64,000 nucleotides of DNA from Camelus bactrianus (GCF_048773025.1 NC_133574.1:12293501-12357500); one strand, 5' to 3'; shown: positions 1 to 11,655, counted from the stretch's first letter. Program-made: numbers and translations. Notes: generated from the letters alone by a model not told the origin.

Positions 1-115
1 TAGAGGCCAATACTTATCCAGACCAAGGTCATCTAAAGTTGTGATGATAATTGCCCTTGTAGAAATCCACTTGCTATTAAGAGGTACTGTGGGAGGAGTA
101 TACAAGTAGCCATCA

Positions 116-441
116 AGGTTAAACAGTATCTAAACATCCTTATTGTCTTGCATCAGAGGTGCAGATGTACTGTCATTCTATCTAATCATCATCCATGTGA
201 GTTCCTGCCTGGGTCCCCAAGCCATGCATCCACATGACTATGCAAGTAACTGTCTCACTCGCAACAACATAGTACTGCCAGTAGCTCCTAGACCAGACAA
301 AGAGAAAAAGAACTTGATGGGATATAGTCAGTGGTAGTGGTTTGGAAGAGGCTGGTTTGGCCGTGTGGCAACTTCCTAGGTTTACAGGCCTCTGTGAGTG
401 AGCGAGGAAGCCTGATATCTGGGTACATGTCAAGGTGACCT
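116..441 (+). repeat. Unclassified dispersed repeat, copy A
   Basis: This stretch matches the reverse complement of 14367-14694 almost end to end, with scattered substitutions and small gaps. Shared landmarks include GGTTAAACAGT, CCAAGCCATGCATCCACA, GTAACTGTCTCACTC and AGGCCTCTGTGAGTG. The open frame it carries (143-337) is similar in both copies, but that follows from the DNA similarity and does not by itself indicate a protein. I do not recognise the family. A solo LTR of an old retrovirus-like element is possible, but I see no end motifs that prove it. Confidence 0.6.
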
Positions 442-1841
442 CAGCTGGGCTGAGAGGGTGGGGCATTGGTGAAGGTTATAACAGACTTTTCAGGGGTACT
501 TCTGCCTACACTTGTGCAACATGGTCTGTTCATCCCCAGCACAGATTAGAGAACAACACAGTTCCCACGGGTGCTGCACAAGGCCAAACCTAAGGTGTAA
601 TGGCTTACTGACTCTGACATCGTGTGGTAACTCAAAACCATCATCCATCCAGTAATGTGTGAATTTTCCTGAGAAAAGTGCTTTACAGAATTCAATATAA
701 ATTCAATGTAGATTTTATAGAAATTCAATTATAGTGAAGTAGAAATCCACATATACAAATATATCCCATGCATGCAATAATAATTTTGCCATCATATGTT
801 TCCTAACATAAACAGCTATAATGTAGTTTCTTTAAAGGTTAATTGAAATGAAGAGAGAAGTAGTAAGATCTTAAGCTCCTATAGAGAGACAATTTCACAG
901 CAACAGATATTTGGATGTATGTGGCTTATTTGGGAAGTGATGACAGGAATCCAGAGAAGTATAGATAGCAAAAAGGGACAGTAAGACAGGGAAAATGGAA
1001 AAGTCAAGAAAGGCGAGTTATGGGACTGGTTCCCCTTCTGGGAAATGAGGTCAATCCCAAAATGGATATTCTGAAGAACTACATAGAATGCACTTCAGAA
1101 GTATCCCTTTGAAGGGCAATGTGGAGATTTATCCTACAACTCACATTTCCCATTGACTGAGAGTTTTTGTAGATGTCTTTAACACCCCTAAACTTTCAAG
1201 CTGTGCTTGTGCAAAATGAGCTGCCTTTCAGTTTAAAGAAAATCCTGAGACAGAATAGATGAAAGGCACTCGAGGCAGGACATAGACGTAAGCTTACTGG
1301 TACCAGGAATGCTCTGCTACAGTACGTTTGAGAACAGAGGCAAGAGGATGATCAGTGAGAATTGGAAATAACTGAAGCCTAAGAATTGGGAAATAGAGTG
1401 ACCAAATCTGAATAATAATTTCAGACAAAGCCTTGTATTGAAAATAATTTAAGCTTCTGGATTAAGGAAATGTATCTTTTCAGAAGCAATAAAAATATTA
1501 AACTAGTACTGAATGACATCATTAGGCCAAATTTCAAGGGAAAGTGGGAACTCAGTGAGGTAAGTGGAGCATGGAAGCTGTTGTCAAACAAAGGAATGTG
1601 CCATCAATTTTGAAGGTGTGAGATAAGCAGCCAGAGTTCCAAAGCCAGAGCTCACCCAAAGAGTCTATGGGGATGCAATGTACTTAATGACCATAGTGAA
1701 TAATACTGTATTATATATTTGAAAGTTGCTAAGAGAGTAGATATTAAACGTTCTCATCATAGGAAAAATATATATAGCTATTTGTGGCAATGGATTTTAA
1801 CTAGACTTATTGTGATCATTTGTATCAAATACATAAATATG

Positions 1842-1874
<33 letters not shown>

Positions 1875-3829
1875 CTATTTCAAATCCATGATTTTGTGTA
1901 CCTGAAAGTAATATATGCCAGTTATATCTCAATTTAAAAATAATGTAAAAATGCATGTACTAAAATATCTAAGGAGAAAAGAAGAAAAATAAAGGTAAAG
2001 GACTTAGGTTTTAATAACATGATATTAACCAATTATGAGAAATAAAAGCAATATAAAATGGGATGTATAATTCTATATTCTTGCCTCTCAAGAACACTGA
2101 AGATTAATGCAATGACAACAGTTCCATTCAACACAAAATGTGATGAAGCTTCAATGGCAAAGTGTCTTTATTAATGAAGAAATATGTTTTGCTTGAACAT
2201 TAAAAATTCCAAGCTTGAAATTCCCATAGTAGAGCCCTAGTAAAGAATTCTTGCTGCATTTTGAAGGGCTTAAACTTTCACTTCAAAAAATAACTTCAGA
2301 TCGGAATACTCCCTAAACTATATGAGGCAAATGAATAACTGTGCATTGTTTGTTTTTTTCAGCTTAAAGGGAATAGATGCTATCTCATCTATCCTGAAAA
2401 TTATCCACTATTTCACACATCATAGAGTCGTTATTTAGAATTCCAGCATTATTTGATAATAAAACTAGAATGGGTTTTATTATACATAAAACTATATGTT
2501 ATATTAGAAAATATAATAACAGTATAATATATATTAATCACTTATTTTATTCCTGGATCTGTGCTAAACTTACTCAATGTTAATATATTAAATGTGATCA
2601 CTATAAACCTTGTGTGATTCTCAATGTGATTGTGCTATTTGTCAATTCATTGACTTCCCAACTCCAAGTCTACTCTTTATTCTCTATTCTGAAAAATTAG
2701 AGCTTAACTCCTCAAGTATTTTTCCTTGGCAAAATGGCAAAGTTCAGCTTTGTCTGTAGAAGGTGTTAGGAGGACAGACACGGTCTAGTGGGAGACCTCC
2801 TTTAGATATTGAAAGACTAAACTAGTTACTCTTAACATTTTCTGTACATAAACATCAACAGGGATGCTCTTAAAAATGCTCACACTTGACCTTTGGACCA
2901 TCACCAGAGTGTCTGATTTAACAGAGCTGGACTTGGAGCTAAGCATGAGTGTTTTTTTAAGGCCTCCTTCCCAAGTGATTTTAATTGCAAGCCAAGGATG
3001 AAAACAACTGGAGTACATCTACAAAGAAAGTGTGAACTTGAATGGAATCTGCCTTCCCTCACTCCCAAAGCATTATATTCAATGTTGATTTGATACAGTA
3101 TGGAAAGGAGAGAGAAGAGAAGCAAAAAAAAAAAAAAAGATTCATGGCTATCATATTTATTTGCAGCCAGGGGTTTGTTTGTAAGTGTATATTTTTTTAT
3201 TATTCAAATATGGTGAGGCCAACAGATAAGGAGATGATTGTCATGGAAAAGATGGTTTGTTATTCACAGCTCCCAAGAGGAGAGGGCATGCCATGACAAT
3301 GTGGGGCAACACAAGAAAGTACCAGGGTCAGTAAGGAGCAGAGTGAGCAAGGTGAAACCTGGGCAAGAGCTTTATTGTGGCTGCTGCTGGAAGGGGAAAG
3401 GGAAGGGGTGAAGCAAAGTAGTCAGGTTAAGATTGGTTAGTTTGAATGATTTCAGCAGGCTGTATGGTATGGGGGTGTCCATAGTTGACTGATATCTGAT
3501 CATCAGGTGATTAGAGCAGTTGGATAGTGGCCCAGAGTGTGAAGGCTGATAGAGGAGGTGGCTGGAATATAGCCTATTGATTGGTTGGTTTTTTACAAAA
3601 GGCACACTTGCAAGGGAGTCCTTTACTATTTCTAAGAATAGGCTAACCCCAGATTGATCAGTCTCTTCAGGGACTGCAAAGGCCCAAGATGCCAAACCAT
3701 TAAATACAGAAGCTAGTAAATATAGTTACTACAGGGTTGCATCTCTTGGATGGTCCAGGAACTCAAGCCAAAATTTTGGTTTAGGATGACTCTGGACTGG
3801 TAATATCCACAGGCACCTTAAAAAATTAA
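442..3829. other. Gene-free stretch, mostly unassigned
   Basis: I see no exon, RNA gene or confidently named repeat. It contains a (TA)n tract at 1842-1868 and a run of A at 3124-3138. The region 3205-3770 has the look of an old antisense LTR-like or other dispersed repeat, including a 107-codon minus frame at 3372-3695 with low-complexity composition. I could not place it in a family. Confidence 0.4.
1842..1868. repeat. (TA)n microsatellite
   Basis: An uninterrupted TA dinucleotide run. Confidence 0.9.
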
Positions 3830-4390
3830 ATATGAATCCTTCACAATGGAAGATAATTTTACCCCATTCATCTTACAATTCCAACAAGAAATTTTAAAAG
3901 AAATTAAATAGCAATAACAATTTAAAAATTGCCAAGCTCAAAAGGAAACAATGAGCAAACACCCTTCCAAAAAAAAAAAAGAATAAAGTGACTAACAAAA
4001 TTTAAATGTTGAAAATTATTGAATACAGATTACAAACTCATAAGCTTTCTCTGTTTAAAAAAATAAAAGACAAACTTTAAAATATTTGCAAGTAATAGAA
4101 GATTATATAGTGACAGCAAATTTCAAAAGGAATGGAAAAGTCTTTAAATGAAAAATGGAATAGCTGAAATTAAAAACCCAAAATATATCATTAAAAGCAG
4201 ATTAGAGACATTTGACAAGAGAACTGCTGTTCTGGGAGACAAATCAGAATACAATATCCTGAGTGCAGCACAGAAGATGAAGTAGGAGGAGAAGGAGAAG
4301 AAGATATGGAAGAGAACTGAGGCATCTTAGAGGATAAGGCAAGAAAATCTAAACTATATGAAATGGGTGTTCAAGAACCAAATTGAGATT
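3830..4390 (+). mobile_element. Old LINE-1, ORF1-region fragment
   Basis: The stretch around 4140-4380 reads like the coiled-coil part of a degenerate mammalian L1 ORF1. It contains AATAGCTGAAATTAAAAACC, AGCAGATTAGAGACA, a GCAGCACAGAAGATGAAG-like segment and GTTCAAGAACCA, in consensus order. No usable frame remains. Similar ORF1 sequence appears to resume near 5660, so the ORF2-like block at 4400-5650 may interrupt it. Confidence 0.5.
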
Positions 4391-4399
4391 AATGCAGAA

Positions 4400-5650
4400 T
4401 CAGTTTTAAAGAACTATCAACAACCAGAAAGAAATTAACAAAATGGCAATAATTGCATACCTATCAATAATTACTCTAAATGTAGATGGACTAAAGTCTC
4501 CAAACAGAAGACATAGAGTGACTGAACATATGAAAAACAAGATCGATGTATATGTTGCCTACAAAAGACTCACTTTGGGTCAAGATACACACTAACTGAA
4601 AGTGAAGGAATGGCAAAATATATCCTATGCAAAGGGAGACAAAAATAAAGGTGGGGTAGAAATACTTACATCAGACAAAATAGATTTAAAACAAAGACTG
4701 TAAAAAGAGACAAAGAAGAGCATTACATAATGATAAAGGGATCAATTTAACAAGAGGATATAACAATTTTATGGGGGAAGGTATAGTTCAAGTGGTAGAG
4801 TTCTTGCTTAGCATGCATGAGGTCCTGGGTTCAATCCCCAGTAGCTCCTCTAAAAATAGACAAACCTAATTACCCTGCCCCCAAATTTAAATAATTAAAT
4901 CATACAATAATAAATAAAATACTTTTTAAAAGAGTACACAAGACTTGTAAATATCTATGCATCCAACATAGGATTACCTAAATACACAAAGCAAATATTA
5001 ACAGACACAAAGGGAGACAGTAAGATAATAATAGTAATGACAATGATACAATAATATTTGAGAACTTTAACACCTCACTTACATTAATGGCTAGATCACA
5101 GAAAAGCAGAAAGGAAACAATGACCTTAAACAATACTTCAGACCAGATGAACATAATAGATAAACACAGAACATTCCACCCAGAAGCAGCAGATACATAT
5201 TCCTTTCAAATGCACATAAAGTGTTATACAAGATAGATCACATGTGAGGCCACAAAACAAAACTCAATAAATTTAAGAAGAGTGAAATTATATTAAGCAT
5301 CTTTTCTGACCAAAATTGTATAAAATTAGAAATCAATTATAATAAGAAAACTGGAAAAAAAAAAGCCACAAACACATGGAGGCTAAAGATCAAGGTTCTA
5401 AAAAAGTAAATGGGTCAACAAAGAAATCAAAGAGGAAATTAAAAAATACCTTGAAACTAATTAAAATAGAAATACAGCATTCCAAAATCTATAGGACACA
5501 GCAAAAATCATTCTAAGAGAAAAATGTATAGTTATAAAGGCCTATCTTGGGAAACAAGAAAGCAAATAAACAATCTAACCTTACACCAAAAGAAACTAAA
5601 GCAAACAAACAAATAAACAAAGAAAGCCCAAAGTGAGTAGAAAGAAGGAA
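4400..5650 (+). mobile_element. Old LINE-1, start of ORF2 (endonuclease region)
   Basis: From the inter-ORF sequence (AGAAATTAACAAAATGGCAA, ATG at 4443) the translation reads ITLNVDGLKSPNRRHRV, the start of the L1 ORF2 endonuclease. The DNA then follows L1 landmarks in order: AATATCTATGCATCCAACAT near 4953, ACTTTAACACCTCACTTACA near 5065, and GATAGATCACATGTGAGGCC near 5232. Many stops and indels make it non-coding. A camelid SINE sits inside it at about 4773-4930. It ends within ORF2 without a poly-A tail. Confidence 0.7.
4773..4930 (+). mobile_element. Camelid tRNA-derived SINE (vic-1 type)
   Basis: The head GGGGAAGGTATAGTTCAAGT, A-box-like TAGTTCAAGTGG, anticodon-like region, B-box GGTTCAATCCCCAG and TCCTCTAAAAATAGA tail match the camelid vic-1 SINE. 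The 3' part (CCTAATTACCCTGCCCCC followed by A-rich sequence) is also typical. It interrupts L1 ORF2 sequence that resumes near 4950. The B-box has no obvious change, but the A-box carries an extra base. It is the main taxonomic marker in the window. Confidence 0.85.
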
Positions 5651-5659
5651 ATACTAGAA

Positions 5660-5923
5660 CAGTATGAGGGGAGGAGGAGAGAGAGAGAAGGGACAGAAAG
5701 ATTATTAGAAAGAAATAATGGTTGAAAATTTCCCAAATTTATGGATGGAAATAAATATCCATATTCATACAGCATAAAGAAGCCAAAGGGAATGGATTCA
5801 AAGTCGACACTGAGACACATTATAAGCAATTGTCAAATCAAAGATGAAGACAGACTTTACAAAGTGTCATTAAAAAAAATAACTTGTCACATACAAGAGA
5901 ACCCATAACTATGAGAGAATTTC
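5660..5923 (+). mobile_element. Old LINE-1, ORF1 3' part (left of insertion)
   Basis: The sequence GAAATAATGGTTGAAAATTT, ...ATCCATATTCATACAGCA..., GACACATTATAAGCAATTGTC and AACTTGTCACATACAAGAGA follows the C-terminal half of an ancient L1 ORF1. It is cut at ATGAGAGAATTTC (5911-5923) by the insertion at 5924-8592 and continues on the far side. Confidence 0.65.
5911..5923. repeat. Target-site duplication, left copy
   Basis: ATGAGAGAATTTC is repeated exactly at 8593-8605. Removing one copy and the sequence between them restores a continuous older L1. Confidence 0.9.
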
Positions 5924-7345
5924 CTTTTTTTTAATGTTTTTATTAATTTAAAATCACTTTACAATGTTGTGTCAAATTCTAGTGTAGAGCATAATTTTTC
6001 AGTTATACATGAACATATATATATTCATTGTCACATATTTTTTTCTGGGAGCTACCATAAGATCTTGTATATATTTCTCTGTGCTATACAGTATAATCTT
6101 GTTTATCAGTTCTACAATTTTGAAATCCCAGTCTATCCCTTCCCAACCTCCACCCCCTTGGCAACCACAAGCTTGTATTCTATGTCTATAAGTCTATTTC
6201 TGTTTTGTATTTATGCTTTGTTTTTTTTTTTGTTTGTTTGTTTTTATTTTTAGATTCCACATATGAGTGAACTCATATAGTAGTTTTCTTTCTCTTTCTA
6301 GCTTACTTCACTTACCATGACATTCTCCAGGAACATCCATGTTGCTGCAAATGGCATTATGTTGTTGGGTTTTATGGCTGAATAGTATTCCATTGTATAA
6401 CTATACCACTTCTTCTTTATCCAGTCATCTGTTGATGGACATTTAGGCTGTTTCCATGTCTTGGCTATTGTAAATAGTGCTGCTTTGAACATTGGGGTGA
6501 AGGTGTCATCCTGAATTAGGGTTCCTTCTCTATATATGCCCAGGAGTGGGATTCCTGGGTCATATATTAAGTCTGTTCCTAGTCTTTTGAGGAATCTCCA
6601 TACTGTTTTCCACAGTGGCTGCACCAAACTGCATTCCCACCAGCAGTGAAGGAGGGTTCCCTTTTATGGACAGCCTCTCCAGCACTTGTCATTTGTGGAT
6701 TTTTAAATTATGGCCATTCTGACTGATGTGAGGTGACACCTCATTGTAGTTTTGATTTTCATTTCTCTGATAATTAGTGATATTGAGCACTTTTTCATCT
6801 GCCTATTGCTCATTTGTATGTCTTCCTTGGAGAATTGCTTGTTTAGCTTTTCTGCCCATTTTTGGATTGGGTTTTTTCTTTTATTAAGTCATATGAGCTG
6901 CTTATATATTCTGGAGATCAAGCCTTTGTCAGTTTCATTTGCAGAAATTTTCTCCCATTCCATAGGTTGTCTTTTTGTTTTACTTATGGTATCCTCTGCT
7001 GTGCAGAAGCTTGTAAGTTTCATTAGGTCCCATTTATTTATTCTTGCTTTTACTTCTATTGCTTGAGTAGACTATTCTAGGAGAACATTCTTGAGATGTA
7101 TGTCAGATAATATTTTGCCTATATTTTCTTCCAGGAGGTTTATTGTATCTTGTCTTATGTTTAAGTCTTTGATCCATTTTGAATTTATTTTTGTGTATGG
7201 TGTAAGGGAGTGTTCTAGCTTCATTGCTTTACATGTTCTGTCCAGTTTCCTCCATACCATTTGCTGAAGAGACTGTCTTTATTCCATTGTATACTCTTGC
7301 CCCCTTTGTTGAAGATGAGTTGACCAAAAGTTTGTGGGTTCACTC
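5924..7345 (-). mobile_element. Young LINE-1, 3' part (ORF2 C-terminus and 3' UTR)
   Basis: The minus strand encodes the C-terminal region of L1 ORF2, including [20 protein letters not shown] and KKWYSYTMEYYSAIKPNN, at 6298-6627. The 3' UTR then runs down to a short poly-A, seen as T's at 5924-5932. Farther upstream, minus frames near 7072-7260 carry earlier ORF2 segments. Frameshifts and stops break the ORF. This is the 3' half of a 5'-inverted insertion, and its partner is at 7346-8592 on the other strand. Confidence 0.9.
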
Positions 7346-8592
7346 ATACCAGTCATTCTCAAACTCTTCCAGAAGACTGAACAGGAGGGAATACTCCCAA
7401 ACTCATTCTATGAAGCCATCATCATCCTTATACCAAAACCAGGCAAAGACACTACCAAAAAAGAAAATTATATACCAGTATCACTGATGAACATACATGC
7501 CAAAGTCCTCACCAAAATATTAGCAAATAGAATCCAACAACACATAAAAAAGATTATACATCATGACCAAGTGGCGTTCATCCCAGGGACACAAGGATGG
7601 TTCAACATATGCAAATCAATCAACGTAATACATCACATCAACAAAAGAAAGGACAAAAACCACATGCTCATCTCAATAGATGTGGAAAAAGCATTTGATA
7701 AAATTCAACACCCATTTGTGATAAAAATTCTTACCAAAGTGGATATAGATGGAACATATCTCAACATAATAAAAGCTATATATGACAAACCTACAGCCAG
7801 CATAGTACTCAATGTTGAAAAACTCAGCAGCTTCCCACTAAAATCTGGGAGAAGACAAAGATGCCCAATATCACCACTCATATTCAACATCGTCTTGGAA
7901 GTCCTAGACACAGCAATCAAGCAAGAGAGAGAAAAGGGATCCAAATTGGAAGAGAAGAGGTAAAAGTGTCACTATATGCCAATGACATGTTACTATATAT
8001 AGAAGACCCTAAAAGGTCCACACAAAAACTACTAGATCTGTTTAAAGAATTCAGCAAGGTAGCAGGTCACAAGGTTAATGTTCAAAAATCAGTTGCACTC
8101 CTTTACACTAATGATGAATCAACAGAAAAAGAAAGTAAAGAAACAATCCCCTTTAAAATAGCACCCAAAATAATAAAATACCTAGGAATAAATCTAACCA
8201 AGGAGGTGAAAGAATTATACAGAAAACTATAAGACACTGCTGAAGGAAATTAAAGAAGACTTTAAAAAATGGAAAGATATCCCATGTTCTTGGATTGGAA
8301 GAATCAATATTGTTAAAATGGTCACACTACCCAAGGCAGTGTACAGATTTCATGCAATCCCTATCAAATTACCCAGGACATATTTAACAGAACTAGAACA
8401 AATCATTATAAAATTATATGGAACCATCAAAGACCTAGAATTACCAAAGCATTACTGAAGAGAAAGAAAGAGGCTGGAGAAATAACTCTCCCAGACTTCA
8501 GACAATACTACAGAGCTACAGTCATCAAGACAGCATTGTATTGGTACAAAAACAGACATATGGATCAATGGAACAGGATAGTGAGCCCAGAA
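7346..8592 (+). mobile_element. Same LINE-1, inverted 5' part (ORF2 reverse transcriptase)
   Basis: Frames at 7334-7963 and 7861-8232 encode L1 reverse transcriptase: [32 protein letters not shown] and [15 protein letters not shown]. The catalytic box is recognisable at SLYANDMLLY, where the family has YADD, so one aspartate has changed to asparagine. The last bases (GAGCCCAGAAATGA) adjoin, in L1 order, the first bases of the minus-strand half (GTGAACCCACAAAC). The two halves therefore form one continuous 2.6-kb L1 3' segment folded head to head, as expected from twin priming. Confidence 0.9.
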
Positions 8593-8605
8593 ATGAGAGA
8601 ATTTC
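8593..8605. repeat. Target-site duplication, right copy
   Basis: An exact second copy of ATGAGAGAATTTC. The older L1 resumes directly after it with TCAGCATAAATCTTATAGG. Confidence 0.9.
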
Positions 8606-9290
8606 TCAGCATAAATCTTATAGGCTAGAAAGGAGTAGAATGATATACTCAAAATGCTGATAGAAGAAAAACTGTAAAATAAGACTACTATATCCCACAA
8701 AATTGGTATTCAAAAGTGAAGGAGAGATAAAGACATTCTCAGACACACAAAAGCTGAAGGAGTTCATCACCAAGAAATATTAAAGGGAGTTATTCAAGTT
8801 GAAAAGAAAAGACACTAAATAGCAACAGGAAAGTATACCAAAGTATAAAACTCACTGATAAATATAAATATATAAACAAATTTGGAATATTGTACACTGT
8901 GATAGTAGTGTGTAAATCATAGCTTATTTTGGTATAAGAGTTAAAAGACAAAAGTGTTAAAAATAAACATAAGTATAAAAAGTTATGAATGGATGCACAA
9001 TATAAAAATATGTAAAATTTGACAACAAATATAAAGTTGGAGAAGTAAAAGAGTAGAGTATTTGTATGTGATTGAAGTCAAGTTATTGTCAGTTTAAAAA
9101 GAGACTTAACTCTAAGATATTTTATGCAAGCCTCATGGTAACCACATGACATGAAAATACCAAAAGAGAAGACAGAAGAAAAAGAGAAAACAATCAAAAA
9201 GTAACAAAAATCAACAAAACACAAAGGAAGACAGCAAGAAAGGAAAAGAGGAACAAAGAACTATAAGATAGACAAAGCTATAAACAGTTA
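8606..9290 (+). mobile_element. Old LINE-1, ORF1 end and inter-ORF region (right of insertion)
   Basis: This continues the element at 5660-5923. TAGAATGATATACTCAAAATGCTG, AAAGCTGAAGGAGTTCATCA and AGTTGAAAAGAAAAGACACT match the old L1 ORF1 3' end. CCTCATGGTAACCACATGAC and ACAAAGGAAGACAGCAAGAA match the inter-ORF spacer. It carries no usable frame. Confidence 0.7.
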
Positions 9291-9668
9291 ATGTCCAGCA
9301 ACAAATGAGTAGATTAAGAAAATGTGGTCTAATCATATAATGGAAGATTACTCAGCTTTAAAAAGGTAAGGAATTCCCACCATTTAACACAACATGAATG
9401 AAACCGGAAGACGTTATATAAGCGAATTAAGTTGGTCACAGAGGACAAATACTGCATGATTCTACTTATATGAAGTGCCTAAATATTGTCAAAGTCATAG
9501 ATGTAGTGAATAAAATGCTGGTTGCCAGGAGCTATGAAGAGGATGAAAGGGAGATTGGTTGATCATTAGGTTGTCAGTTGCACAAGATGTGTATGTTCCA
9601 GAGAGCTGCAGTATGGTACTATGCCTACAGTTAACAATACTGCACTACACACTTAAAAACTTGTTAAG
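9291..9668 (+). mobile_element. Old LINE-1, extreme ORF2 end and 3' UTR
   Basis: The text jumps from the inter-ORF spacer straight to ORF2 C-terminal and 3' UTR sequence. Landmarks are TCCAGCAACAAATGAGTAGA, ACTCAGCTTTAAAAAGGTAA, GAATTAAGTTGGTCACAGAG, TGGTTGCCAGGAGCTATG and ACAATACTGCACTACACACT. Almost all of ORF2 is missing between 9290 and 9291. Confidence 0.65.
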
Positions 9669-9855
9669 ATATATAAAATAGATAAACAAGTTTATACTGT
9701 ATAACACAGGAAACTATATTCAGTATCTTGTAGTAACATATAAAGAAAAAGATGAAAATGAATATATGTATGTGTTTATGACTGAAACATTATTCTGTGT
9801 ATCAGAAATGGATGCAACATTGTAAACTGACTAAACTTTAATAAAAATTAAATTA
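9669..9855 (+). mobile_element. Short LINE-1 3' end
   Basis: The segment contains TAACACAGGAAACTATATTCA, GTATCTTGTAGTAACATA, ATGGATGCAACATTGTAAACTGACTAAACTTTAATAAAAA. This is the terminal 3' UTR of the younger L1 type seen antisense at 5924, 11943 and 16866, truncated to under 200 bp. It follows the old L1 3' UTR directly. Confidence 0.75.
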
Positions 9856-10975
9856 AAATTGTGTGTGTATGTGTATACATATTATATATATATAAATATA
9901 TATAATATATATATATAGCAGTTTGGCCCACTAAAATGTTTTTGAAGCAACAGTACTGCAGAAATAATGAACAAATGCAACACCCAGATTTTTGTTTTCA
10001 AATTTTTGTTCACTTAAAAAAATGTAGCAAACAATGTTCCTTAGAGAAATCACAGATTGATTGCAGGTGTAGGGGAAAAACACAACATGTGGCTATGATA
10101 TAGTTTGGTGCCAGAAAACAAAAGTACACTCAAAGATTAATGAGGTCATATCAAATAGGTCATATCAAATATGCCAAATGGACATATCATGGGCAAGTTT
10201 GGGATAATTTTAATATCAAAAAGACTCATGAATATAAGTGATTATATTCACATAACCTAAGCCGGTATCCAGATATAACTTCAGTAATAGGAAACATAGG
10301 GAAAGGAAAACAATATAAAAGACACCATGAGAAAATAAACAGGTGGGATATTCTATATGAAAACTAGTTTCTTTTAAAATTCAATGCTGTTTTTAAAATG
10401 GATAACACATTAAAAACACAAAATGATACTTGTAGGTTTATATAAACAGATATAACAAATAAATATAGGACATGACACTTGGTTTGACCCTGATTCAAAG
10501 ATATAAATAAATGATACAGCTAAAAATGTATGTTAGACGCAATTGGGGAAATTCAAATATTGGCTATCAGGTTATATTAGAGAATTATAAATTACCATTC
10601 TTTCCCAGTTACACTAATAACAAACGTTTATTTAGGAAAAGATACTTATTCTTGGGAGATGCATGCTGAAATACTTAGGGGTATTGTGAATTGTCATGAA
10701 ACAAGTTTTAAATGGTTCATCGAAAAAAGTATGTAGAGAGAGAAAGTAAACGTGACAAAATATTAACAAATTTTAAATCTTAATGGAAGGTATATGGGTG
10801 TTCATTGCACTATCTTTTCCACTTTTCTGTATGTTTAAAATGTATCAATTTAATGTTTGGAGAGAGAAAAGAACTGTCCAAGTGTAGAAAGGCATTCTTG
10901 CAATGCTGTTAAAAATATTATAACTCAGGGTACAATCTAAATGCACTGCAAAAATAAATCAATTAAACACATTTA
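9856..10975. other. Gene-free stretch, unassigned
   Basis: It starts with a TG/TA microsatellite (about 9860-9918). The remainder is AT-rich sequence with no exon, RNA gene or named repeat that I can support. Confidence 0.4.
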
Positions 10976-11380
10976 GTACAGATGGTCCAGCCACAGAATG
11001 AATTCAGCCAATCAGTGAACAGTTACCACCCAGGCAAGTTCTTGGCATCAATACTACCCTAAGCCCTGAGGACAGAGTGATAAAGAAAATAGAGAAGGCT
11101 TCTGCTCTCAGGGGAGAGCCAAAAACAAGCCAACAAATAAATGAAAAAATTCATTACCGATAGGACTGGTGCATGGCATGAAGGAAATAATAAATGACAG
11201 AGGAGTTTCCCTAGATTGAGGGAGAGGGAAGGTTACATTGGGGTGGCAGTATTGGAGCTGAGGCTTGAGTGACAACAAGGAGCTGCCACGGGGGACACCT
11301 CTTAAATCTTCCCATCCTCACAAGTGATAGCAGAGTGTAAAGGCACTGATGTGAGCATGAGGACGGCTACACAGGTGAAA
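10976..11380 (+). repeat. Probable ancient dispersed repeat
   Basis: The words CTGAGGACAGAGTGATAAAG, CTCTCAGGGGAGAGCC, ACAAATAAATGAA, ATTGGAGCTGAGGCTTGAGTG and GCAGAGTGTAAAGGCACTGA follow an ancient mammalian repeat consensus. I know it by its text, but I cannot name its family with certainty. No coding content is visible. Confidence 0.4.
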
Positions 11381-11604
11381 AAGATGAGCATGGCTGAGGA
11401 ACATGTTTGCAATTATGGTGCTGTGTGAGAAGAGGGGTCTAGAACATCTTCTCTAATAGGATACAACTCTTCAAAGATACATGTACACACAGGATGATAC
11501 AATGCAAACCACCAACAGCTTGTCACTGTGTTGACATCACAGGAGACCTTTCTCTTTCTCTCACTATCTGTTTTTCCCAAAGTACAAATGAACATGTGAC
11601 TTTT

Positions 11605-11655
11605 ATATAGATATAGATATAGATATAGATATAGACATAGATATAGATATAGATA
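11605..11655. repeat. (ATAGAT)n hexanucleotide repeat
   Basis: About eight near-perfect ATAGAT units with one C substitution near 11634. Confidence 0.9.

Noticed and set aside
116-441. Calling the inverted repeat family a retroviral LTR
   Set aside because: I saw no convincing terminal TG/CA with flanking duplications, so I left it unclassified.
4773-4850. A possible tRNA gene, from the A-box and B-box like words
   Set aside because: The 3' half continues into the typical camelid SINE body and an A-rich tail, and no tRNA cloverleaf closes. It is a tRNA-derived SINE.
7334-7963. A 209-codon frame that looks like a real gene
   Set aside because: It is L1 ORF2 reverse transcriptase in a truncated and inverted copy. 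The frame breaks near 7963, and the insertion lacks any ORF2 start.
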